A stretch of DNA of 64,000 bases from Nitrospinaceae bacterium (GTDB taxonomy: Bacteria; Nitrospinota; Nitrospinia; Nitrospinales; Nitrospinaceae), in assembly GCA_028278405.1 (NCBI GenBank), contig JANQEK010000043.1, positions 52,598-116,597 of the forward strand. Reading direction: 5' to 3'. Below are positions 35,862-44,959 of this stretch, piece by piece. How positions within the stretch are numbered: position 1 is the first letter of the stretch; every line of letters begins with the position of its first letter. The position numbers and the translations under genes are program-made. A model generated the notes under the pieces. The model was not told the origin of the DNA and ran no database searches. It saw nothing but the letters and a program-made list of their open reading frames with translations.

Positions 35862-36293
35862 ATGGACCAAGACATAACCGCCCGCAGTTGGGCCCGGCAA
35901 ACGATTCAGGAGGCCGGACTGAGAGTAACAACCGCACGTGTAGCAACCCTATTGGTGCTCCGCGATTCGTCAGTCCCTCTAACACACGCGGAAGTTTCCG
36001 CTCGCTTAGCGGAACATGAAATGGACCAGTCAACGGTCTTCCGCAACCTGAACGACATGGTGTCAGCAAAGTTGTTGCGTCGATCCGAACTCGGTGATCA
36101 CGTTTGGAGATTTGAGATCGTCACAGAAGAGGAGCAGGGATACGTGTTTCATCCACACTTTGTCTGCGTCGATTGCGGTGTCGTCTCGTGCATGCAAGAG
36201 ATCGAATTGACCAACAAGAGCAGGGCAGCAAGCAGTCGCTTTGGGCAGGTCAAAGAGATCCTGCTTCGGGGCTACTGTAACGATTGTGTGTGA
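35862..36293 (+). CDS. Fur-family regulator (probable Zur), copy 2
   Basis: The 143-residue protein has the Fur winged helix (QEAGLRVTTARVATLLVL ... MDQSTVFRNLNDMVSAKLL) and a metal domain with HPHFVCVDCG and a terminal CNDC. The two CxxC pairs give the structural zinc site. The gene is divergent from the COG0523-hisI operon with the perfect palindrome between them, the classic layout for a Zur repressor and its target. It differs clearly from the Fur protein at 30643, so the two are not a recent duplication. Confidence 0.88.
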   Translation: MDQDITARSWARQTIQEAGLRVTTARVATLLVLRDSSVPLTHAEVSARLAEHEMDQSTVFRNLNDMVSAKLLRRSELGDHVWRFEIVTEEEQGYVFHPHFVCVDCGVVSCMQEIELTNKSRAASSRFGQVKEILLRGYCNDCV

Positions 36294-36341
36294 CCTGCCC
36301 CATTAAAAGGAATACGAGATCCGATAAAAGCTACGGAAACA

Positions 36342-36449
36342 ATGGTGGTAAATAAAATTGAGCATATCGCTGTTACCAATAATGCTGGAGGTTTTGTGGG
36401 GATTGCATCACTCAGGAAATTGAATAAAAAGATTAAAAACCTTAAATGA
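36342..36449 (+). pseudogene. Possible CBS-domain fragment
   Basis: A 35-codon frame encodes VVNKIEHIAVTNNAGGFVGI followed by ASLRKLNKK, which resembles the second half of a CBS domain (I-x-H-I-x-V-x-x-x-x-G-x-x-V-G-I-x-S-L-R-x-L). It has no good ribosome site and no second CBS unit, so I take it as a remnant of a deleted gene. It could also be a chance frame. Confidence 0.3.
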
Positions 36450-36462
36450 GCAGAAATTTAAA

Positions 36463-36756
36463 ATGACTAAGGCGGAATTAATTAAAAAAGTAGCTGAACA
36501 AATCAACCTAACGAAGAAACAAACTGAAGTTATCGTGAACACGGTTTTTCATAGTATTACTGATTCATTAGCAGGAGGAGATAAGGTAGAACTCAGAGGC
36601 TTCGGGAGTTTTCGTATCCGGGAAAGAAATCCCAGAATCGGTCGCAATCCTAAATCAGGGGAGAAAGTTGAAGTCCCTGCTAAGAAAGTTCCTTTCTTTA
36701 AAGCAGGAAAGGAATTGCGTGAACAGGTTGATGAGAACAGGTTGGATATTATATGA
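36463..36756 (+). CDS. HU/IHF-family DNA-binding protein
   Basis: The 97-residue protein is a complete HU-type chromatin protein. The helical N-terminus (MTKAELIKKVAEQINLTKKQ) forms the dimer body, and the signature GFGSFRIRERNPRIGRNP (residues 46-63) forms the DNA-gripping beta arm with the conserved Pro. It bends and packs DNA as a dimer and can assist recombination and promoter function. HU and IHF alpha cannot be told apart with confidence. The base composition is AT-richer than the genes to its right. Confidence 0.92.
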   Translation: MTKAELIKKVAEQINLTKKQTEVIVNTVFHSITDSLAGGDKVELRGFGSFRIRERNPRIGRNPKSGEKVEVPAKKVPFFKAGKELREQVDENRLDII

Positions 36757-36962
36757 GTTGAAATAACTCAAATCATATCCAAAAAATGGCGTGATATCTC
36801 TGTTTCACGCAAATATCCAATAATCTGCTCAGATGAATATTTTTCTTGGTCATCTTCCCCCCTCTAATCAACAGGGTTTTGACCCAAATCCTAACATACA
36901 CGCTGGACCAGTTTTCAGGGGGCAGGTCAAGGTCTATTGCCATTTGGAAAGGCTTACCGTGA

Positions 36963-37958
36963 TTAGGAACGGGAAACGCGCAGTCCCCGCGATACAAACT
37001 TGAAATTCAATACGTTGCCGCCGTGGTCCTGCAAAGTTTGGATGACGTTTTCCCTCTTCCTGGGAGGCACGAAAAAGGCGACACACCCGCCGCCACCCGC
37101 ACCACACACTTTCGCGGCCAAAGCTCCCTTCCGTTTTGCGGCGAGGATCATGCGGTCCATCTTGGCCGTGCTGATGCCCGGTGCCAGCGCTTTGCGGGCT
37201 TTCCATTCCTCGTTGAACCAGTGCTCGAACCGAGTTAACCGGCCTTGCGCCAACGGTTTTTCCATCTGGCGTGTCACCTCGGCAATGCGGGACAGGCTTT
37301 TCAGTGTCTTCGTATTGCCGTCGATGGCTTTTTTGTATACCGACCAGTTGTTTATGCCGGAGTAATGCGGTTGGCCCGTGTAGCACAGGATGAATCTCCG
37401 GTTGAGATCCTTGAGGTCCATCGGAAGACGTTGGGGTTCAGTTTTCACGATTCCCGGTTGGATCGATTGTACCCCGCCGTACATTGCCGAATAATAATCC
37501 TGGGTGCCGGCGGGCACGTCGATGACCTGGGTTTCGATATTTTTAGCGATATCGATCATCTGTTCGCGGTTGTAACCCTTCTTAGTAAAGCGGTTGAGGG
37601 CACCGTTTAAAGTGATATTCAGCGCTGAAGAACCGCCGATGCCGGAGCCCGCAGGAGCCTGGCAGTCTGTGGTCAGGTGCAAACCGGTTTTCGGCTGGTA
37701 AAACCGGATCAGTTTGATGAGTAGAATCAACGGGTGTCGCTCGGGCAAAGCGCTGAGGCTGCGGAATCGTGCTTTGCAGCCAAGGTCGCGGGATTCGATG
37801 ACGATGGTTTTATCCCGCCTGGGGGTCAACTCCGCCGTAGCGTACAAATCGATCGCCGCGTTCAGGGTCGGAGGATTATCGAGAAAAAGATAAAGCGGCC
37901 ACAAGTCCAGCGTACCGCCGGCCAGATCAATTCGCGTGGGAGCCGAACTTCGGATCAT
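36963..37958 (-). CDS. GHMP-family sugar kinase (heptose-7-phosphate-kinase-like)
   Basis: The 331-residue protein has the GHMP motifs: the substrate loop APTRIDLAGGTLDLWPLYLF at the N-terminus, the ATP-binding loop APAGSGIGGSSALNI near residue 106, and the C-terminal CGAGGGGCVAFFV motif near residue 290. It is closest in layout to HddA-type D-glycero-D-manno-heptose 7-phosphate kinases, but the true sugar is uncertain. It would act in the cytosol on precursors of surface glycans. The mlaC gene lies upstream in the same direction 26 bases away, so both probably share a transcript. Confidence 0.82.
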   Translation of the reverse strand: MIRSSAPTRIDLAGGTLDLWPLYLFLDNPPTLNAAIDLYATAELTPRRDKTIVIESRDLGCKARFRSLSALPERHPLILLIKLIRFYQPKTGLHLTTDCQAPAGSGIGGSSALNITLNGALNRFTKKGYNREQMIDIAKNIETQVIDVPAGTQDYYSAMYGGVQSIQPGIVKTEPQRLPMDLKDLNRRFILCYTGQPHYSGINNWSVYKKAIDGNTKTLKSLSRIAEVTRQMEKPLAQGRLTRFEHWFNEEWKARKALAPGISTAKMDRMILAAKRKGALAAKVCGAGGGGCVAFFVPPRKRENVIQTLQDHGGNVLNFKFVSRGLRVSRS

Positions 37959-37984
37959 AATTTCTCAGAGGGAGGAGTAATGGA

Positions 37985-38650
37985 TCAGATTTTATCGCTT
38001 TTTTTAACGTTATCACCGCCATTACCATTGGCTTCACCGGCTTCCAGTTTCTTTACCTTAGTGTTCAATTTATCCATCAGCTTATCGAACGAATCGCTAT
38101 GGATAATCTTGCGGAATTGGGACCGGTAATTTTTGATCAAACTGACGCCTTCTACCACTATGTCGTATACCCGCCACTCGCTCGGGCTTTCAATCAATTT
38201 ATAGTCGACATTAACGACATCGTTTTTGCGCACCACCTCGGTTTTAACCATGGCGTACCGGCCCTTGACGATTTCATCGATATAATTGATTTTTTCATCC
38301 GAATAACTTTCGAGTTTGTTGGCGTAGGAATTTTCCAAAAGTTTTCCGAACACATCGACAAAAGCTTTGCGTTCTTCAGGGCTGATTTGTTTCCAGTATT
38401 TTTTCCCGAGAGACCGTTTCCCCATTTCCACGAAGTTGAACTTGGGAAAAATAAGGTTCTTCATTTTTGCGCGGCGGGTGGACCGGTCGTCTTTATATTG
38501 CGGATCGGTTACGACTCCGATGACCTGATCAATGGTGGCTTTGAGCCCTTCAGTAATTCCCGAGGCCTGAACCGTTTTGCCCGCCACTAAAATCAAAAAC
38601 AATGAAATTCCGATGATCCACCATCGGATTCGAAAAACGCTTTTGTTCAT
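37985..38650 (-). CDS. mlaC: MlaC-family periplasmic phospholipid carrier
   Basis: I set the start at the ATG at 38650, preceded by AGAAGGA; an ATG at 38683 lacks a site. The 221-residue protein has a signal peptide (WWIIGISLFLILVAGKTVQAS) and the MlaC/Ttg2D fold. Signature blocks are MKNLIFPKFNFVEMGKRSLG, ISPEERKAFVDVFGKLLENS and SEWRVYDIVVEGVSLIKNYR. MlaC ferries phospholipids between the outer membrane and the MlaFEDB transporter to keep lipid asymmetry. The other mla genes are not in the window. A Gly/Asn-rich tail ends the protein. Confidence 0.88.
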   Translation of the reverse strand: MNKSVFRIRWWIIGISLFLILVAGKTVQASGITEGLKATIDQVIGVVTDPQYKDDRSTRRAKMKNLIFPKFNFVEMGKRSLGKKYWKQISPEERKAFVDVFGKLLENSYANKLESYSDEKINYIDEIVKGRYAMVKTEVVRKNDVVNVDYKLIESPSEWRVYDIVVEGVSLIKNYRSQFRKIIHSDSFDKLMDKLNTKVKKLEAGEANGNGGDNVKKSDKI

Positions 38651-38937
38651 GGTCGATCCTTCTAAGGGTAGTTTGAGCAACAATCATACAATGGCAACAG
38701 CTGTTGAGCCAACAGGAACGGGACCCCGGTCTTCACAGATGCCCGTATTTCAAATTAATTCATTGTAATACAAGGAGTTATTTATTTCAGAACTATTTCA
38801 GAATTTGTGGGATCGGCAAGGATTCCCGCTGTTTTGAGTTCATCCAATCAACCGGTTTAAACTTGTTTCTTGTCCCGGTTTTATATACAGTCGTCTTTTT
38901 CAACGAGCCGGATGAAATTCTCAACCCAGAGCATAGC

Positions 38938-40203
38938 ATGAAAATTCTCATTATTGGCGGCGGCGGGCGCGAACATGCACTGGCCTGGAAAATTGCGCAA
39001 AGTCCGAAGGTAACCGGACTGTTTTGCGCGCCGGGTAATCCCGGGACGGCAGATGTTGCCACCAACATCGACATCCCGGCAGATGATATCGAAAGGCTTC
39101 TGCAGTTCGCACTCAACCAGTCCATTGACTTGACCGTGGTGGGTCCGGAGCAGCCGCTGGTGCTGGGCTTGGCCGACTGGTTCCAGGACAATGACCTGAA
39201 AGTGTTTGGCCCTTCAGCAAAGGCGGCGCAGCTGGAAGGAAGCAAGACATTCTCTAAAGACTTGATGCAGAAATACAACATACCCACCGCGGATTATGCT
39301 GCTTTTGAAAATGCAAACGAAGCACGCGCGTACCTTAAAGGCAAAGGTCCACAGGTGATCAAGGCTGACGGACTAGCGGCGGGCAAAGGCGTGTTTGTGT
39401 GCGCGAGCGAAGCCGAAGCGATGGATGCCATCTGTCAGATCATGGACAACAAAATATTCGGTGAATCGGGCAGCCGTATCATTATCGAAGAACGCCTGGA
39501 AGGGCAGGAGGTGTCTTTGTTGGCCTTCACCGATGGCAACACGGTTATGCCGATGGAAGCGGCACAGGATCACAAAGCCGTGTTCGACGGCGATACCGGA
39601 CCCAACACCGGCGGCATGGGTGCTTACTCCCCGGCTCCCATTTTCACTCCTGAACTTAAACAGCAGGTGATCGACAAGATCATGGTTCCCGCCGTCAACG
39701 GTATGCGGCAAGAGGGCATTCCTTACCAAGGCGTGTTATACGCGGGGTTGATGATCACTTCCAAGGGTCCTAAGACTCTCGAGTTTAATGCGCGGTTCGG
39801 CGATCCGGAAACCCAGCCGTTGATGATGCGGATGCAAAGCGATATCGTTCCCATTATGGAAGCCTGCGCCGATGGCACGCTGGATTCAATCTCACTGGAA
39901 TGGAAACCGGATGCGGCCGTATGCGTGGTGATGGCGTCGGAAGGTTATCCCGGCTCGTATGCCAAAGGCAGAACGATCGCGGGACTCGATCAGGCCGGTT
40001 CGTTGTCGGACGTTACTGTGTTTCACGCAGGAACGAAGCAAATGGGAGACGATATCGTCACCAGCGGCGGCCGGGTTCTGGGGGTTACCGCTTTGGGGGG
40101 CGATGTGAAACAGGCGATTGAAAAAGCTTACCAGGCGGTCGATAAAATCCAGTGGCAGGGGGTTCAATTCCGCAAAGACATCGGCCAAAAAGCGTTGCCC
40201 TGA
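38938..40203 (+). CDS. purD: Phosphoribosylamine-glycine ligase (GARS)
   Basis: The true start is the ATG at 38938 ([20 protein letters not shown]), giving 421 residues, normal for PurD; the upstream extension to 38704 is not coding. ATP-grasp motifs include [33 protein letters not shown] and [13 protein letters not shown] near residue 285. The enzyme joins glycine to phosphoribosylamine in purine synthesis. The peroxiredoxin-like gene starts 21 bases downstream and is probably co-transcribed. Confidence 0.96.
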   Translation: MKILIIGGGGREHALAWKIAQSPKVTGLFCAPGNPGTADVATNIDIPADDIERLLQFALNQSIDLTVVGPEQPLVLGLADWFQDNDLKVFGPSAKAAQLEGSKTFSKDLMQKYNIPTADYAAFENANEARAYLKGKGPQVIKADGLAAGKGVFVCASEAEAMDAICQIMDNKIFGESGSRIIIEERLEGQEVSLLAFTDGNTVMPMEAAQDHKAVFDGDTGPNTGGMGAYSPAPIFTPELKQQVIDKIMVPAVNGMRQEGIPYQGVLYAGLMITSKGPKTLEFNARFGDPETQPLMMRMQSDIVPIMEACADGTLDSISLEWKPDAAVCVVMASEGYPGSYAKGRTIAGLDQAGSLSDVTVFHAGTKQMGDDIVTSGGRVLGVTALGGDVKQAIEKAYQAVDKIQWQGVQFRKDIGQKALP

Positions 40204-40223
40204 ATTCTTCGGAGAAATTTAGC

Positions 40224-40751
40224 GTGGGAACTAAAAAACTTTCCTCAGGCAGCTGGTTGCCTGAATTCACCTTTTCGTTGGTTGGGGGCGGTGAGGTGAC
40301 TTTGGGAAGGCCTCGGAAAGAAGGAAACTGGCAGTTGGTTTTTGTGTATCGAGGTCAGCATTGTCCTGTCTGTAAACAGTACCTGACGAAACTTGAAAGC
40401 TTGAAAGATAAATTTCTTGCTACAAAGGCTGAGATCGTTGCCGTGTCCGGTGATCCCGAAAGCAAGGCAGTGACCATGGTGGAGTCCAACGGGTTGTCTT
40501 TCTCTGTGGCTTATGGATTGTCGATCGAACAGATGAAAGATTTAGGACTTTATATTTCCCATCCACGTTCCCCGCAGGAGACGGACCGTCCCTTTGCAGA
40601 ACCGGGGATGTTTGCCGTCAATACCGAAGGCAAGGTGCAGTTGATCGATATATCGAACACCCCGTTCAATCGTTCTGACTTGGAAGAGTTGCTCGACACC
40701 GTGGAATGGATTCAAGAAAATGATTATCCGATCCGGGGAACTTACGAATAA
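40224..40751 (+). CDS. Peroxiredoxin-like (AhpC/TSA) protein with CxxC
   Basis: The likely start is the GTG at 40224 behind GGAG (spacing 9), giving 175 residues; an in-frame ATG at 40152 lies inside purD. The thioredoxin-fold core holds [19 protein letters not shown], where peroxiredoxins carry the peroxidatic Cys. The CPVC pair is the PRX-like2 or Bcp-type arrangement with the resolving Cys nearby. Later blocks [10 protein letters not shown] and FSVAYGLSI fit. It probably reduces peroxides using thiols in the cytosol. Confidence 0.8.
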   Translation: MGTKKLSSGSWLPEFTFSLVGGGEVTLGRPRKEGNWQLVFVYRGQHCPVCKQYLTKLESLKDKFLATKAEIVAVSGDPESKAVTMVESNGLSFSVAYGLSIEQMKDLGLYISHPRSPQETDRPFAEPGMFAVNTEGKVQLIDISNTPFNRSDLEELLDTVEWIQENDYPIRGTYE

Positions 40752-40758
40752 CTTCCAG

Positions 40759-41550
40759 CTAAAGCACAATCTCATCTCCGTAACCCATGATCTTGCACTC
40801 CATTCCCATATCTTCCACTTGCTTTTTAAAGAACTGGTCGTCTGTGGGGTTACAATTTCTTTTCCATAAAAAAGCTTCGTTGTAATGACACGGGATTACA
40901 ATTTTCGGTGAGATGAGTTGAACCGCTTCGAGCGCTTCCGTTTCATTCATCGTGTTTTTTGCAATACGTCCTCCGATGGGAATCATCAGAATATCGGGCT
41001 TCAATCCTTCCCATTCCTTTTGAAGCAGCGTATCACCCAGGTTGACGAAAGTCCTTTCACCCACGGTGAACTTGAAACCAATGCCCCCCAAACCGATCCG
41101 CTCCCCCGGTCCTGGGACGAATTCACGGCGAACCAGTCCAAACAAAAAATTAACAACGAGCGGACCGTGAACGGATTTAAGTCCCTGGATTTTTACTCCG
41201 TCCACCTCGATCGTTTCGCCGACATCCACGGTGTAAACGTTGTCAAACTTCATCGAATACTGGATGCCTCGCTTTCGCGGACCCAGTAAAAATGTGCTAT
41301 CTCCACGCGTCTTGACCAGTGCTTTCCCGCAAACAACCGGCGCTTTCGAGATTTCAGCGACTCTATCGATGTGCCAGTAGTGATCGGGATCTCCGTGTGT
41401 GACCAATATGTGTGTGATACCGGCCCATTCCGATCTTGGGATCAGGCTGTCCAGCTTTCCGATCCACAAATTGAGACCCGGATCAATCGCGATCCGGGTA
41501 TCGGAATGCTCGATCAGGAAGGTGTTGTATGAGAAAAATTTTAATTTCAT
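40759..41550 (-). CDS. MBL-fold (UlaG-like) metallo-hydrolase
   Basis: I set the start at the ATG at 41550; the longest frame begins at a TTG inside the upstream gene. The 263-residue protein has the beta-lactamase fold, with IEHSDTRIAIDPGLN, the metal motif VTHGDPDHYWH and a later MIPIGGRIAKNTMNETEAL and IVIPCHYNEAF. The metal motif reads H-x-D-x-D-H, whereas the family usually has H-x-H-x-D-H; one His ligand is replaced by Asp. The UlaG-like layout suggests hydrolysis of a phosphodiester or lactone, substrate unknown. It follows the ICMT-like gene after 5 bases. Confidence 0.78.
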   Translation of the reverse strand: MKLKFFSYNTFLIEHSDTRIAIDPGLNLWIGKLDSLIPRSEWAGITHILVTHGDPDHYWHIDRVAEISKAPVVCGKALVKTRGDSTFLLGPRKRGIQYSMKFDNVYTVDVGETIEVDGVKIQGLKSVHGPLVVNFLFGLVRREFVPGPGERIGLGGIGFKFTVGERTFVNLGDTLLQKEWEGLKPDILMIPIGGRIAKNTMNETEALEAVQLISPKIVIPCHYNEAFLWKRNCNPTDDQFFKKQVEDMGMECKIMGYGDEIVL

Positions 41551-41555
41551 TCTAT

Positions 41556-42251
41556 TCACCAAATACCCGGTACCAGCCGCCAGCGTACTCGCGATGCATA
41601 TTCTCGATACCCATCGAGTTCCTCTTTTAAAGTCCTGTCTTCAAGATAGGTCCGGACCAGTAGCGCAACAAGAGCAAACCCACCGGGAATCAGAGAGTAA
41701 AGTGAACCTGTGATAAAGGAAGCCGAAAGAGTTCCAAGAATCATGGCCAGATAACCTGGATGCCTGACGAAACGATAAGGGCCATCGGTGATGACCCTAT
41801 GGCCCCGGTCTGTCTGAATCCGCACGGTGGTTTCAAAAAAACGGTTAACGACGATCGCCCAAGAACCCAAGGCTACGCACAAGACAAAAAGAATGACGCC
41901 GGTGATAGCGTAATTGATATGAAGCTCCGACCAGTAATATCTTCCCACGTCCAGCCCGGCGACAATCGGGAACGCAATCAGCGCGATTGTGAGATAGAGC
42001 GCTAGGAAAACTTTATCCCAGGATTTGGTCCCCTCCTTGATGGTAGCCCGCTGATTGGCGAGTTCGGGTGCGAGTTTCCAGAAGATCACAGAAATGACTA
42101 TAACGCCCAAATAATCGATACTCAATAAAAGCCATGCCCTGGGGATATCCAGCCGTCCTGCAGCTACAAAAAAACAAACATAAAATACGGCTTTCCACAC
42201 AAAGAGCATGGAAATCGTCTTGACACCGTCTCGAGTCAGTTGTTTTCCCAT
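41556..42251 (-). CDS. Isoprenylcysteine carboxyl methyltransferase (ICMT/PEMT)-family membrane protein
   Basis: The 231-residue membrane protein has about five helices and a C-terminal block typical of this family: RGHRVITDGPYRFVRHPGYL (residues about 150-170), where G-P-Y-x-x-V-R-H-P-x-Y binds S-adenosylmethionine, and the ending EELDGYREYASRVRWRLVPG. Bacterial members methylate lipids or small molecules, and most are uncharacterised. The MBL-fold gene follows closely on the same strand. Confidence 0.85.
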   Translation of the reverse strand: MGKQLTRDGVKTISMLFVWKAVFYVCFFVAAGRLDIPRAWLLLSIDYLGVIVISVIFWKLAPELANQRATIKEGTKSWDKVFLALYLTIALIAFPIVAGLDVGRYYWSELHINYAITGVILFVLCVALGSWAIVVNRFFETTVRIQTDRGHRVITDGPYRFVRHPGYLAMILGTLSASFITGSLYSLIPGGFALVALLVRTYLEDRTLKEELDGYREYASRVRWRLVPGIW

Positions 42252-42463
42252 TAATAACCATGCCTTCCAAGAAATGAAGAAAGCTTCCCTGCAATCTTTA
42301 CTCTTCCCGAGCAGTCCTTTCGTTTTATATTAAGAGGAATAAATTTGGATTTTATTTCATCTTATTTGTATACAGGTAGAAGCCCGGGATTTTATTATTA
42401 GTGGGTTGAAAAATATTCAAAAATTGACTCTTTTGCAAATCTCCAAACGTGGAGGTAACAAAT

Positions 42464-43657
42464 ATGAATTCTATCGCTCGCTTTCTCGGAGCATCCGTGT
42501 CACTTCGTACCTTGTTGCAAGGGCTCGTAGTTCTTGGGCTTGGTGTTTTGTTGTCTGCTATTTTTGTATCTCATGTTTCAGGACAACCGAAAGGGTTTGA
42601 GCGTGAAAACGTTGCTCTCACGGGCAGCCATTCTGATATGCAGTTTCTCGCCGGACAGTCGGTAAGAATCAGCGCCAACGTCACCGACGATGTTTTCGCC
42701 GCGGGTCGAGATGTTACCTTTGATTCGGCTACTGTTAAGAACGCTATTGTCGCCGGCTATGATGTTGAGTTACGTAGCGGCAACATTGCGGATATGATCG
42801 CAGCGGCGGCCAACGTTAAAATTGCCGGCAGCATTGAAGACGATGTTGTTGCCGCTGCACGGTCAATCCGGGTTTCTTCTGACGGAACGGTTGGTGGTGA
42901 TGCCCGCTTCGCTTCCGAAACCATCGACATGGAAGGACGCATTGGTGGAAACATGCGAGCCGCGGCGGCACGCATCACCATCACCGGCAAGATTTCCGGT
43001 AAGGCGGATTTCCTCGCTGAGCGGATCGTCATTGCGTCCGGCGCAGCGATAGGCGGTGACCTGATTTACCGGAGCGAGGCTGAGCCTGAAATCGCTAAAG
43101 GAGCGAAAATCGGCGGAAAGATCCGCCGGATAGAAATCGACAAGTCCAATCTCCATACCATTGGCTTCAGCATTCTCGGCATCGGCATGTTCATCATGGT
43201 TTCCTGGATGATCGGCATGCTTTTGCTCATCATTATCGTCCAATTGGCGTTTCCAGGTCTGATGGCTGCTTCAGCTGGACAATTCCAAACAAATCCCTGG
43301 TCCCATCTCGGACGCGGTATTACGGGAGTCCTGCTCGCCATTGCCCTCACGGGACTCTTGTTTGCCTCGATCCTTGGTATCCCTCTCGGAATTGCCTTGT
43401 TCATCGTGATTGCCTTCGTATGGTTATTGGGTCTGGTAACGGTGAGCAATTATATTGGACTGCTTGTCAGACGCGGGAAACGGACCTCTATTGACGCCAA
43501 GCTCCCCGCACGGATCGGCTGGGGGATAGCAGGCGCTATTCTCCTGGGTATTATCGCCTTTATTCCCTTCGTGGGTGGAATCATTGCCAGCCTGGCAATT
43601 GCGGCTGGGTTCGGTGCCGCCGCTGCTGAATTGTGGAAACGATTGCGAACTGCTTAA
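42464..43657 (+). CDS. Membrane protein with bactofilin-like beta-helix domain
   Basis: The ATG at 42464 behind GGAGG (spacing 8) gives 397 residues. After a signal or anchor helix (LLQGLVVLGLGVLLSAIFV), residues about 55-210 form repeated short hydrophobic turns: GRDVTFDSATVKNAIVAG, ANVKIAGSIEDDVVAAA, and SGTVGG-like units. This is the pattern of bactofilins and polymer-forming beta-helices. Four membrane helices follow (from about 240), ending in a short cytosolic tail. The exported or membrane-bound helix differs from cytosolic bactofilins. A role in envelope structure is inferred. Confidence 0.75.
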   Translation: MNSIARFLGASVSLRTLLQGLVVLGLGVLLSAIFVSHVSGQPKGFERENVALTGSHSDMQFLAGQSVRISANVTDDVFAAGRDVTFDSATVKNAIVAGYDVELRSGNIADMIAAAANVKIAGSIEDDVVAAARSIRVSSDGTVGGDARFASETIDMEGRIGGNMRAAAARITITGKISGKADFLAERIVIASGAAIGGDLIYRSEAEPEIAKGAKIGGKIRRIEIDKSNLHTIGFSILGIGMFIMVSWMIGMLLLIIIVQLAFPGLMAASAGQFQTNPWSHLGRGITGVLLAIALTGLLFASILGIPLGIALFIVIAFVWLLGLVTVSNYIGLLVRRGKRTSIDAKLPARIGWGIAGAILLGIIAFIPFVGGIIASLAIAAGFGAAAAELWKRLRTA

Positions 43658-43700
43658 CGCGTCCACCGGGATAAAAAAATAATTCGGTTTAGGTAGGGAA

Positions 43701-44081
43701 TCAGTCCAGCTGCGGTTCTTTGACGTCCTCGACCACTTCCATCTGCTTGTTGAACAGTTTTGCGGAAAGCGCCCAGGCCCCCCAGGAGATCAGAACGACG
43801 GTGCCGATACCGATGCCCGCCCATAAGCCGACGTTGCCGGATTCACTCATTCCTCTAATAAAGACGAACATTCCCAGGGGCAGGGACATGATGAACCCGA
43901 AACAGGTGAGCAACATGGAACTTCGGGCATAATATTTGGGACGGACGTCGATATTGAGCTCGCTCAGGTGTTTTTGATTCTCCGGCACAGCGGCGTCGAG
44001 CAGTTCCACCTCGCCCTCGCATTTGGGGCAAAACTGACCGCCCCAAAAAGCGTTCTTGCACTGCAAACAGAATTTGACCAT
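43701..44081 (-). CDS. Zinc-ribbon membrane protein
   Basis: Translation is set at MVKFCLQCKNAF (ATG at 44081); the longer frame to 44129 is less likely because the zinc-ribbon start is conserved. The 126-residue protein has one zinc ribbon (FCLQCKNAFWGGQFCPKCEG) at the N-terminus and two membrane helices (MLLTCFGFIMSLPLGMFVF and VGLWAGIGIGTVVLISWGAW). The C-terminal tail is acidic. The function is unknown. A zinc-ribbon plus membrane pair is common in small regulators or assembly factors. Confidence 0.6.
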   Translation of the reverse strand: MVKFCLQCKNAFWGGQFCPKCEGEVELLDAAVPENQKHLSELNIDVRPKYYARSSMLLTCFGFIMSLPLGMFVFIRGMSESGNVGLWAGIGIGTVVLISWGAWALSAKLFNKQMEVVEDVKEPQLD

Positions 44082-44161
44082 AATTTTCGAGTCCGGCACT
44101 ATTGAAAGGATGGGGACATCATACCCCATCCGGCCAGCAGGCCAAAGCGGAAAGGAAGCGA

Positions 44162-44944
44162 ATGCCCGGAAAACAACCCACCATACTGGCCCACGGCGGA
44201 GCCGGATCCGACAACGCCCACTCCGACGGCACCGACCGCGCCTGCCTGATCGGCCTGAAGCTGTTGCAGGCCCGAACGCCCGTTCTGGAAGCGGTCTGCC
44301 AGACAGTGGAAATTCTGGAAGACGATCCCCGCTTCAACGCCGGTACCGGTTCGCGCAAGCGCTCTGACGGGTCGGTACGGATGGATGCCGCCTGCATGGA
44401 CAGCCGTCGACACTTTGGAGCGGTTTCGGCTATTCAGCACATCAAAAACCCGATTCATATTGCTCGTGCCGTGGCGGACTCCGAGTACCGTCTATTGGCC
44501 GGGGAAGATGCGCATCGATACGCTCTCGAACTCGGGTTCAAGGAAATGGATATGACCCGCGTTGAATCCAACGCACCGGGCACCGATACCGTGGGGGCCG
44601 TCGTGTTCGATGGAGAACAATTTGCCGCAGCGCTGAGTACCGGGGGCACCGGCGGGTCGCGCCCGGGTCGCGTGGGCGATGTGCCGTTGATCGGTTGTGG
44701 ATTATACGCAGGCGAGCACGGCGCGGTATGCGCCACCGGGCATGGCGAATCGATCACCCTAAACCTCACCGCTTACCGAACCTATGAAATGCTGGGACGC
44801 GGCATTGTACCCCAGGAAGCGTTGGATACCGCGCTCGGTTGGTTCAAAGATTCGCAGGACATCGGATTGTTAATCGTCAGCCAAAAAGGCCACGCAGGCG
44901 GCTCCAACCGCTCCATGGCCTGGTCCACTCTCAGTGGTGATTGA
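44162..44944 (+). CDS. Isoaspartyl peptidase/asparaginase (Ntn-hydrolase, family T2)
   Basis: The start is the ATG at 44162 with AAGGAAG upstream; the longer frame to 44102 has no good site. The 260-residue precursor belongs to the plant-type asparaginase family. The catalytic Thr lies in GTDTVGAVVFDG near residue 142, so the protein should cleave itself before that Thr to form the alpha and beta chains. Preceding blocks ILAHGGAGS and FNAGTGSRKRSDGSVRMDAA match. It likely removes isoaspartyl residues or asparagine amide. It is shorter than typical members (300+). Confidence 0.85.
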   Translation: MPGKQPTILAHGGAGSDNAHSDGTDRACLIGLKLLQARTPVLEAVCQTVEILEDDPRFNAGTGSRKRSDGSVRMDAACMDSRRHFGAVSAIQHIKNPIHIARAVADSEYRLLAGEDAHRYALELGFKEMDMTRVESNAPGTDTVGAVVFDGEQFAAALSTGGTGGSRPGRVGDVPLIGCGLYAGEHGAVCATGHGESITLNLTAYRTYEMLGRGIVPQEALDTALGWFKDSQDIGLLIVSQKGHAGGSNRSMAWSTLSGD

Positions 44945-44959
44945 CCATTCTCTCACCAT

